Shown piece by piece: positions 56,967-64,000 of a stretch of DNA of 64,000 nucleotides. The number at the start of each line of letters is the position of its first letter. Within the stretch, counting starts at the first letter, position 1. The notes below the pieces were generated by a model. The model was given only the letters and a program-made list of their open reading frames with translations, searched no databases and was not told where the DNA came from. Position numbers and translations under genes: made by a program. Source of the stretch: Enterobacter dykesii (GTDB taxonomy: Bacteria > Pseudomonadota > Gammaproteobacteria > Enterobacterales > Enterobacteriaceae); assembly GCF_008364625.2 (NCBI RefSeq), contig NZ_CP126604.1, positions 1,922,001 to 1,986,000 of the forward strand, in the 5' to 3' direction.

Positions 56967-57719
56967 TTACGCCACGTTGCGGGCGTGCCCGGCAAGAACG
57001 GCAAGCGCTTCACCGTTTTCGATAGTGATGTATTTACCTTTAACGGCCAGCATCCCGCTTTTCTGGAAACGGCCCAGCAGACGGCTGATGGTTTCCACGG
57101 TCAGACCCAGGTAGTTACCGATATCGCCACGCGTCATCGTCAGACGGAATTCACGCGGCGAGAAGCCACGCTCGGCGAAGCGGCGGGAGAGGTTGTAGAT
57201 AAACGCGGCCAGGCGCTCTTCTGCGTTCTTTTTAGAAAGCAGCAGAATCATGTCCTGATCGCCTTTGATCTCACCGCTCATCAGACGCATCATCTGCTGA
57301 CGCAGGTTAGGCATCTTGCCGGACAGATCGTCCAGGGTTTCAAACGGGATTTCGCAAACCATTGAGGTTTCGAGTGCCTGAGCAAAGCTCGGGTGATGCC
57401 CCGTGCCGATGGCATCAAAGCCCACCAGGTCGCCCGCCAGATGGAAGCCGGTGATCTGCTCATCACCCTGTTCGGTGATGGTGTAGCTTTTGATGGTGCC
57501 AGAACGGATAGCATAGAGCGATTTCAGTTCGTCTCCCGCTTTAAACAGCGTCTGCCCTTTCTGAATAGGCTTTTTGCGCTCGATGATATTATCAAGCTGA
57601 TCGAGTTCATGCTCATTCAGGGTAAACGGGATACAGAGCTGGCTGATGCTGCAATCCTGGCAATGGATAGCACAACCGCCAGACTGAATGCGTCGTATAA
57701 TTCGCTTTTCCGGGATCAT
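56967..57719 (-). CDS. fnr: Anaerobic regulator FNR
   Basis: 250 aa, identical in length to E. coli FNR. The [4Fe-4S] Cys residues lie in the N-terminal [14 protein letters not shown] and at Cys122 (SMVCEIP). The HTH is [20 protein letters not shown]. Senses oxygen and switches anaerobic genes. Start at 57719 (MIPEKRIIR); TTG four codons upstream is rejected by homology. An FNR box lies upstream. Confidence 0.97.
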   Translation of the reverse strand: MIPEKRIIRRIQSGGCAIHCQDCSISQLCIPFTLNEHELDQLDNIIERKKPIQKGQTLFKAGDELKSLYAIRSGTIKSYTITEQGDEQITGFHLAGDLVGFDAIGTGHHPSFAQALETSMVCEIPFETLDDLSGKMPNLRQQMMRLMSGEIKGDQDMILLLSKKNAEERLAAFIYNLSRRFAERGFSPREFRLTMTRGDIGNYLGLTVETISRLLGRFQKSGMLAVKGKYITIENGEALAVLAGHARNVA

Positions 57720-57738
57720 AGGTTTGCTCAAGCCTTAA

Positions 57739-57752
57739 TTGATATTGGTCAA
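57739..57752. promoter_or_regulatory. FNR box in the fnr promoter
   Basis: TTGATATTGGTCAA, one mismatch from TTGAT-N4-ATCAA. It lies 20 bp before the start codon, consistent with negative autoregulation. Confidence 0.85.
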
Positions 57753-57902
57753 TTTTAACATCTTTTTGGTAAGTACGTAAGCCTGACAAACCCTCAATAA
57801 GGACAAGAGACGGCAACGTGTCGCCATCTTCTTGAAATTCCACAGCTTGATTATGGATTTTTAGCCTAACCGGAAGAAAATTAAGCACAAAAAGCCTGGG
57901 CG

Positions 57903-58418
57903 CTACAGCAGGAGATACCCTTCGTGACGCAGCAACCACTCTTTTCGCTGCACGCCGCCGGCATAGCCTGTCATGGTGCCGTTGCGGCCAATGACGCGAT
58001 GGCACGGCACCACGATGCTGACCGGGTTAGAGCCGTTAGCGGCACCCACCGCGCGTGCGGCGCCTGCGCGGCCTAGCTGTTCCGCGAGCTGGCCGTAATG
58101 CATGACCTGCCCGCAGGGAATGGACCGCAGCGCCTGCCACACTTCGCGCTGAAAAGGCGTGCCTGCCGTGGCGGTCGGCAGAGTGTCGATGATGCTGAGA
58201 TCGCCTTCGAAGTAGGCCGCAAGCTTGTCGCTCAGTCCGCCCGGGTTGGTGGCGCGAATACGTTCATAACCCTGCAAGCGGTAGTGAATCGCAAGCAGTT
58301 CTTCCATGCGGTCGCTGTGCTCTTCCCATTCGACGGCGCGCAGGCAGAACTGCTCGTCCGCGATCACCCACAGCGGCCCGAGCGGCGTCGCAATCTTATC
58401 TTCGAGTAATCTCAGCAT
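57903..58418 (-). CDS. ogt: Methylated-DNA-protein cysteine methyltransferase Ogt
   Basis: 171 aa as in E. coli. Active-site motif [13 protein letters not shown] with the acceptor Cys, preceded by [14 protein letters not shown]. It removes alkyl groups from O6-guanine and O4-thymine. Start at 58418 (MLRLLEDKI). The abgT gene lies 10 bp upstream on the same strand. Confidence 0.96.
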   Translation of the reverse strand: MLRLLEDKIATPLGPLWVIADEQFCLRAVEWEEHSDRMEELLAIHYRLQGYERIRATNPGGLSDKLAAYFEGDLSIIDTLPTATAGTPFQREVWQALRSIPCGQVMHYGQLAEQLGRAGAARAVGAANGSNPVSIVVPCHRVIGRNGTMTGYAGGVQRKEWLLRHEGYLLL

Positions 58419-58428
58419 CCTCATTCCT

Positions 58429-59955
58429 TTAGTTCAGCCTCGGGTAGATCCCCGGCCCAATCGGCAGGCCGACAAGATACCATGCCACCAGCATCACCAG
58501 CCATACCCCTAAAAAGATAAGCGGGTAGGGTAAAACCAGCGAATAGTAGGTACCCAGTTTGGCCTCCGGTTTATAGCGCTGCAGGAAGCCTAAAAACAGC
58601 GGAACAAACGGCGAAACCGGCGCCAGCGGAATTACCGAGGAGTCCGCGATGCGGAACAGGATCTGGGCAAACGCCGGGTGGAACCCCAGCATCATAAACA
58701 TCGGCACGAAGATCGGGGCCAGAATCGACCAGATGGCGGAGCCGCTGGCGATAAACATGCACAGCAGGGATGACAGCAGCGCCAGGCCGACAAACGCCGG
58801 TACGCCGCTTAGCCCGGCAGCCTCCAGCGCGTCGGTCAGGCCCACGGCCATAAACTTGCCCATGTTGCTCCAGTTAAACATCGCCACAAACTGCGCCAGC
58901 GGGAACACCATCACGATGAAGCCCGCCATCTCCTTCATCGGCTCGATCATCAGCTGCGGCAGATCGCCCTGGCGGCGGATTTTGCCGGTCGCGATACCGT
59001 AGGCGAGCGAGACGACAAAGAAAAAGAGGATAATCAGCGGCACGATGCCCTGAATAAACGGCGAGGGCAGAACGGTATGTTTAACCGGATCGCGCAAGAT
59101 GCCGTTTTCCGGCACCACCATCAGCGCCACCAGCGCGATAAAGGCCAGCGAAACGACGCCAGCCACGCGCAGGCCGAAGCGCTGCTCTTTGCTCAGGGTT
59201 TCCAGCTTTTCATCGCTACGGCCTTCCCATTTACCCAGGCGCGGCTCGATGATTTTATCGGTAATCAGCCCGCCAACAATCGTCAGGACAATCACCGAGC
59301 TGGCCATAAAGTACCAGTTGTCGATCACGCTGACGTGCATTGCCGCATCAATGGTTTTTGCCGCCTCCGTGCTGATGCCAGAGAGCAGCACGTCGGTGGT
59401 GACGATCAGCAGGTTGGCGGTAAAGCCACAGCCCACGCCCGCAATCGCCGACAGCAGGCCCGCCACGGGATGACGCCCGACGGCGAGGAAAATCAGCGCC
59501 CCCATCGGCGGCATGATTACCAGCGCGGCGTCGGAGGAGATATGGCTGAAGAAGGCGATAAACAGCACCATATAGCTGGCGTAACGCGCGCTGACGTGAG
59601 AGGCCATTTTCACCATCAATGCGGGCAGCAGGCCCACACGTTCGGCCAGCCCTGCTCCCAGCACCAGCGCCAGAATGGCCCCCAGCGGGGCGAAGCCGCT
59701 GAAGTTCTTAATCACGTTGGGTAAAAACCAGTGCAGCCCGTCAACGCTGAGCAGATTTTTCACCGCCACCAGGCTACCGTCAGCCGGGCTGCGCACGCTC
59801 ACGTCAAAGGCGGAGAGCACGGCGGTGGCGACCATTAAAATCACAATCAGATAGATAAACAGCAGGAAAGGGTGCGGTACTTTATTGCCGATCCTTTCAA
59901 CCCAGCCATAGAGCTTACCGGATGGGGAATGCGAAGGTATGGATGACATACTCAT
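58429..59955 (-). CDS. abgT: p-Aminobenzoyl-glutamate transporter AbgT
   Basis: 508 aa, near identical in layout to E. coli AbgT ([20 protein letters not shown]). About 12 membrane segments plus two hairpin loops ([40 protein letters not shown]). Imports p-aminobenzoyl-glutamate, a folate breakdown product, for cleavage by AbgAB. GAGGAAC precedes the ATG at 59955. Confidence 0.96.
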   Translation of the reverse strand: MSMSSIPSHSPSGKLYGWVERIGNKVPHPFLLFIYLIVILMVATAVLSAFDVSVRSPADGSLVAVKNLLSVDGLHWFLPNVIKNFSGFAPLGAILALVLGAGLAERVGLLPALMVKMASHVSARYASYMVLFIAFFSHISSDAALVIMPPMGALIFLAVGRHPVAGLLSAIAGVGCGFTANLLIVTTDVLLSGISTEAAKTIDAAMHVSVIDNWYFMASSVIVLTIVGGLITDKIIEPRLGKWEGRSDEKLETLSKEQRFGLRVAGVVSLAFIALVALMVVPENGILRDPVKHTVLPSPFIQGIVPLIILFFFVVSLAYGIATGKIRRQGDLPQLMIEPMKEMAGFIVMVFPLAQFVAMFNWSNMGKFMAVGLTDALEAAGLSGVPAFVGLALLSSLLCMFIASGSAIWSILAPIFVPMFMMLGFHPAFAQILFRIADSSVIPLAPVSPFVPLFLGFLQRYKPEAKLGTYYSLVLPYPLIFLGVWLVMLVAWYLVGLPIGPGIYPRLN

Positions 59956-59996
59956 GGGCGTTCCTCGGGAGTGTTGTGTTGTTGTGTTGTGTTTTT

Positions 59997-61442
59997 TTAT
60001 TTTAAAGGTGACGGTGTCACGTCCTGCGGGATCGGACACACGTACGGTTTTTCTTGTAATTGTTGTTCGAACTCTTCACGGCATTTTTTCAGCAGCGCCG
60101 CGTCCTGCAGCAGGTTGAGCGCGGTCGCGCCCATCACTTTCCCGGCCAGCAGCATGCCTTTGTGAGCAATGGAGGTACGCCCCTGCGCCACCAGTTGCCA
60201 GGTATGCAGCGGCGTGCCGACGGTAAAGCAGGGGCTGAAGCACTGGGCGACCGGCATTTTCCAGCTGACGTCGCCCACGTCGGTTGAACCCGCCAGCACG
60301 TTGTCGGTGACGGCATAGGGCGCGACCTCATCCACCAGCAGCGTCTCCTGATGGCGCCGGGCAAAGGCTTTACCCGCGTCCCCCCCCGTCGCGGCAATAT
60401 TTTTCAGGCTGTTTTGCAGATCGTTGGGCGTCAGGGTGGCGCGGATCTCGCGGGCAAAGTCGAGTTCCTCGGCGGTCCATTCTGGCGTGCCGTAGTGTCG
60501 CAACGCGCGATACATCGCCGCTTCAAGCGTACGGTTCGGCAGGTAGCTTGAGCAGGCTTTATCAAAGCGGCACTCGACGGTGGTTTCGGTCATCATCGCC
60601 GCGCCCTGGGCGATTTTTTCGATGCGCTCGTAGATCTGCTGCGCATCGGCCATCTCCGGGGCGCGGATCAGGTACAGCACCTCGGCCTGCGCCTGCACCA
60701 CGTTGGGCGAGATCCCGCCGGTGTCGGTGATGGCGTAATGGACGCGCGCTTTCTCAATGATGTGTTCGTTGAGGAAGTTGGTGCCGGTGGTCATCAGCGT
60801 CACGGCGTCGAGCGCGCTGCGTCCCAGATGGGGGGAGTTGGCCGCGTGTGCCGCCACGCCGTGAAAACGCCAGGCGGCCTGAATATTCGCCAGCGTGCTG
60901 ACGTTAAACATCCCGGCGTAGGCTTCCGGGTGCCAGGTGACGGCGGCATCAACGTCATCAAACAGGCCTTCGCGCACCATAAAGGTTTTCCCGGAGCCGC
61001 CTTCCTCGCCGGGACAGCCATAAAAACGCACCGTTCCGCTGCCGCCGTGCTGCTCCAGCCAGCTTTTCACCGCCACCGCTCCAGCAAGCGCCGCGGTGCC
61101 TAAGAGGTTATGCCCGCAGCCGTGGCCGTTGGCTCCCGGCGTGGCGGATTGCGCCGTCGCGCAGTGCGCCTGCTGGCTTAGCCCGGCCAGCGCGTCGTAT
61201 TCGCCCAGCAGGGCGATGACCGGTTTCCCGCTGCCGAAGCTGGCAATAAAGGCATTTGGAATACCGCCGGCCTCGCGCGTCAGCGTAAAGCCCTCGGCCT
61301 CCAGCTCGCTGGCCAGCCGTTCGGCGGACCAGAACTCTTCAAAGCGGGTTTCAGGACGATCCCAGATCGCGTCGGCAATATCGGTTAACGTCCGACATCG
61401 CGTGTCGATCGCATCGGCAATAAAAGCGTAGTTCTCCTGCAT
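59997..61442 (-). CDS. abgB: p-Aminobenzoyl-glutamate hydrolase subunit B
   Basis: 481 aa, M20 metallopeptidase family. [24 protein letters not shown] and TWHPEA carry metal ligands. Forms a heterodimer with AbgA to cut p-aminobenzoyl-glutamate. Start at 61442 ([13 protein letters not shown]) overlaps the abgA stop by one base, so translation is coupled. Confidence 0.96.
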   Translation of the reverse strand: MQENYAFIADAIDTRCRTLTDIADAIWDRPETRFEEFWSAERLASELEAEGFTLTREAGGIPNAFIASFGSGKPVIALLGEYDALAGLSQQAHCATAQSATPGANGHGCGHNLLGTAALAGAVAVKSWLEQHGGSGTVRFYGCPGEEGGSGKTFMVREGLFDDVDAAVTWHPEAYAGMFNVSTLANIQAAWRFHGVAAHAANSPHLGRSALDAVTLMTTGTNFLNEHIIEKARVHYAITDTGGISPNVVQAQAEVLYLIRAPEMADAQQIYERIEKIAQGAAMMTETTVECRFDKACSSYLPNRTLEAAMYRALRHYGTPEWTAEELDFAREIRATLTPNDLQNSLKNIAATGGDAGKAFARRHQETLLVDEVAPYAVTDNVLAGSTDVGDVSWKMPVAQCFSPCFTVGTPLHTWQLVAQGRTSIAHKGMLLAGKVMGATALNLLQDAALLKKCREEFEQQLQEKPYVCPIPQDVTPSPLK

Positions 61443-62752
61443 TACACACCTCGCGTCCACGGGAAGTTGAGCGCAGTTCGCGCCAGCGTTTCAATGGTGA
61501 TGGCCATAACCTGCTCATCGAAGTCGAATTTTTCATTGTGATGTCCGGCGCTCAAATCCGTGCCGAACACCATATAGGACGCCATGCCGCCGTTCTCCTG
61601 CACGCGGGCCATCATCAGCGTGGCGTCTTCGGAGCCTGCTGGCGCTTTCACCTTATCGATGGCGTGAATAACCCCGGAAACCTGGCTCGCCTGTTCGCGC
61701 AGGTAATCAACCCAGGCCGGCGTCGGCGCGCTGGAGGTGGCTGCACCCATCAGGCGCATCTCGGCGCGCACGCCGTAGAGCGCCGCTGCGCCGGTTATCA
61801 CCGCCTGCGCGCGTTCAAAGACGTACTGATTAATCGCTTCGCTTTCGCCGCGCGTTTCAACCTTTATCAGGGCATTCGCGGGCACCACGTTGCGTCCGCT
61901 GCCCGCCTGCATCACCCCGACGTTCACCCGGGATGCGCCGTCGCTGTGGGGGGCGATGCTGTGCAGGGCGAGGGCGGCCTGCGCGGCGGCGAGCAGGGCG
62001 TTACGCCCGTCCTCGGGTTTACCGCCCGCGTGTGCGGCCACGCCGGTAAAGCTCACGTCAAACTTGGTGGTGGCCATAAAGTTATCGCTGCCGCAAATGA
62101 CCGTCCCGGCAGGCACGCCGGTACCAATATGAATGGCCGTGAAATAGTCCACGTCGTCCAGCGCCCCGGCGGCAACCATGGCGCGCGCGCCGCGGGTGCC
62201 TTCTTCGGCAGGCTGGAAGATCAGCTTGATAGTGCCGCTGAGCTGCGCATCATTCTGCTTAAGCACCTGCGCCAGCCCCAGGCCAATAGCGGTGTGGCCG
62301 TCGTGCGCGCAGGCGTGCATCATTCCCGGATTGCAGGAAGCAAACCCGTCGCGGAACGGGCGATGGCTTTCATCCAGCGCTTCGCTTAAATCAAGGGCAT
62401 CCATGTCGACGCGAAACGCCAGCGTCGGTCCAGGGCGGCCGGTATTGAGCGTCGCCACAATGCCGGTAAACCCGCCTTCAAACGGCGCCAGCCATTTATC
62501 AGGCGCGCCCTGCGCCCGCGCGCGGGCAAACTCTCGCGCCAGGGTAGCGGCATCGGGCAGCCCCATTCGGCTTTCGGCATCCACGACGTCGCGACCCATC
62601 GCCAGTTCATAACCCAGCGAATCGAGGATTTCCGCGACTTTCGCGGCCGTTCGAAACTCTACCCAGCCGGATTCCGCGAAATGGTGAAAATCGCGACGCC
62701 ATGCGCTCAGCTGCGGGGATAACGTCTGGATGTACTGCGCCAGTGTGTCCAT
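61442..62752 (-). CDS. abgA: p-Aminobenzoyl-glutamate hydrolase subunit A
   Basis: 436 aa, M20 family. Metal ligands in [13 protein letters not shown] and [14 protein letters not shown]; in E. coli the first reads MHACGHDGH, so one Gly is Ala here. The C-terminal [16 protein letters not shown] carries a further His. Start at 62752 matches the E. coli length. First gene of abgABT, divergent from abgR across 175 bp. Confidence 0.96.
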   Translation of the reverse strand: MDTLAQYIQTLSPQLSAWRRDFHHFAESGWVEFRTAAKVAEILDSLGYELAMGRDVVDAESRMGLPDAATLAREFARARAQGAPDKWLAPFEGGFTGIVATLNTGRPGPTLAFRVDMDALDLSEALDESHRPFRDGFASCNPGMMHACAHDGHTAIGLGLAQVLKQNDAQLSGTIKLIFQPAEEGTRGARAMVAAGALDDVDYFTAIHIGTGVPAGTVICGSDNFMATTKFDVSFTGVAAHAGGKPEDGRNALLAAAQAALALHSIAPHSDGASRVNVGVMQAGSGRNVVPANALIKVETRGESEAINQYVFERAQAVITGAAALYGVRAEMRLMGAATSSAPTPAWVDYLREQASQVSGVIHAIDKVKAPAGSEDATLMMARVQENGGMASYMVFGTDLSAGHHNEKFDFDEQVMAITIETLARTALNFPWTRGV

Positions 62753-62927
62753 ATCTGTTCCTGTCATCATTAAAATATGTGAACTGCTTCACGCTGTGAT
62801 AGTTTTTACTTATCACTAACCGATTTTTCACAGTTTTAACCGTTCAGGAATTACCCTCGCACATCCCTTTCCATTAAAGTAGATGACAGTTTCTTTACTC
62901 TGATAAACAACGGTTATCGGTCGGGCT

Positions 62928-63839
62928 ATGACATTCCAGATTAAATTTCATCAAATCCGGGCGTTTGTTGAGGTTGCGCGTCAGGGCAGCATTCGCGGTG
63001 CCAGCAGGACGCTGAATCTTTCGCAGCCGGCGCTGACCAAATCCATTAAAGAGCTGGAGGAGGGCATGGCGGCGCAGCTTTTCGTGCGCAGGAGTAAGGG
63101 CGTCGCGTTGACCGAATGCGGTGAGGGCTTTTACCAGCGCGCCAGGTTGATTCTGGAAGAGCTGCGCGCGGCGCAGGATGATATCCGTCAGCGGCAGGGG
63201 GAGCTGGCCGGGCAGATCAACATCGGGATGGGGGCCAGCGTTTCACGCACGCTTATGCCCGCCGTTATCACCCGCTTCCATGCGCAGCATCCGCAGGTCA
63301 AGGTGCGGATTATGGAGGGGCAGCTGGTGTCGATGATCAATGAATTACGCCAGGGCGAGCTGGACTTCACCATCAACACCTATTATCAGGGGCCTTACGA
63401 CCAGGAGTTTACGTTTGAAAAGCTCTTCGAAAAACCGTTTGCGGTATTTTGTCGGGAAGGTCACCCGGCAATGGGAGCAACGTCAATTAATGAACTCCTG
63501 CATTATAACTGGACAATGCCGACGCCGCGGGGAAGTTATTATAAGCAATTAGAGGAGGTATTTAGCGATCGTTCGCAAATACCGCGAATTGGTGTGGTTT
63601 GCGAAACATTTTCTTCCTGTATTAGCCTGGTTGCGCAAAGTGATTTTTTAAGCATATTGCCGCAGGAGCTAGGGTGTGACCCGCTGCTGGCGCACCGTCT
63701 GGTCATGCTGCCGGTTGTCGAATCGCTTCCTAAAGCAACCTATTATTTAATTCAGCGCCGTGATTCACGTCAGACCCCCCTTGCTGAGTCATTAATTACG
63801 CAGTTCAGAAGGGAAGCCAGAAAAATAGTCGTCGCGTGA
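62928..63839 (+). CDS. abgR: LysR-family regulator AbgR
   Basis: 303 aa. Winged HTH at the N-terminus (HQIRAFVEVARQGSIRGASR, TLNLSQPALTKSIKELEEGM) and a substrate-binding domain with GQINIGMGASVSRTLMPAVI. Divergent to abgABT, as in E. coli where it is the predicted regulator of that operon. The gene starts 5 bp after TCGGG; a strong ribosome site is not evident. Confidence 0.93.
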   Translation: MTFQIKFHQIRAFVEVARQGSIRGASRTLNLSQPALTKSIKELEEGMAAQLFVRRSKGVALTECGEGFYQRARLILEELRAAQDDIRQRQGELAGQINIGMGASVSRTLMPAVITRFHAQHPQVKVRIMEGQLVSMINELRQGELDFTINTYYQGPYDQEFTFEKLFEKPFAVFCREGHPAMGATSINELLHYNWTMPTPRGSYYKQLEEVFSDRSQIPRIGVVCETFSSCISLVAQSDFLSILPQELGCDPLLAHRLVMLPVVESLPKATYYLIQRRDSRQTPLAESLITQFRREARKIVVA

Positions 63840-64000
63840 CAGATATATAAAAAAAACAGGATCTGTCCGACATCAAACAGACCCTATAGTACACACAGCA
63901 GTGCGTCCTTTCGCCAATCCTGAGTATTATATCCATGAGGCAGGTATATTTAGGTATAACACCTTTTCCGAAAAATGAAAGGCAGGCGAGTGATTGATTT
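63840..64000. other. End of window downstream of abgR
   Basis: No gene recognised in the remaining 161 bp. Several AT-rich stretches; the next gene lies beyond the window. Confidence 0.5.

Overview
The window is chromosomal DNA of an Enterobacteriaceae species close to Enterobacter, Lelliottia or Leclercia. The gene set (ydgA, manA, fumA, fumC, tus, rstB, rstA, ydgC, folM, ydgI, ydgH, pntAB, uspE, fnr, ogt, abgTBA, abgR) is enterobacterial and most proteins have E. coli lengths. A tus gene with a Ter site in its promoter places the window in the replication terminus. From memory, the pntAB and uspE-fnr blocks are far apart in E. coli K-12, so this order is not that of K-12.

Layout: 1-8.5 kb is host DNA (ydgA to rstB). 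From 8501 to 47009 there is one 38.5-kb lambdoid prophage bounded by an exact 25-bp direct repeat (8501-8525 and 46985-47009). From 47.0 to 64 kb is host DNA (rstA to abgR).

The prophage entered at the first codons of rstB. It splits the rstAB two-component system by 38.5 kb and replaces the host start (TTG, as read across attR) and ribosome-binding region of rstB with its own ATG and a look-alike ribosome-binding site. rstB now lies 29 bp behind int on the same strand.

Prophage order: a leftward arm from a pL-like promoter (14.7 kb) through two small genes, recE, recT, a DUF4060 gene, xis and int; an immunity region with a short repressor that lacks a peptidase domain, a YdaS/YdaT (Cro/CII-like) pair, and three operators 24 bp apart on the cro side plus three on the pL side; replication genes O (with an iteron origin) and P; a non-phage metabolic island (19.2-24.3 kb: CMD-family protein, LysR regulator, amidohydrolase, YdcZ-family transporter, SMP-30 lactonase); a LexA-box dinI-like gene; a nin-like block with rusA, ylcG and antiterminator Q; a lysis cassette of the phage 21 type (pinholin, SAR endolysin, Rz/Rz1); a late region; and a right end with cor, a tail fibre, LexA-box umuDC, cold-shock genes and a YedK-type gene.

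The prophage is defective. One deletion joins the start of the small terminase gene to the end of tail gene M, removing the large terminase, portal, capsid and tail-tube genes. Another joins recE to recT out of frame. Two small genes carry frameshifts. Intact-looking features include the immunity region, the SOS-linked genes (dinI-like, umuDC), lysis genes, cor and several probable accessory genes (morons). It therefore looks like a partly domesticated prophage that still contributes exclusion, mutagenesis, DNA repair and metabolic genes. The least understood parts are the 317-aa protein in the immunity region, two AT-rich insertions inside the tail-tip module, and the metabolic island. All identifications are by reading translated sequence from memory of families; no search was run.
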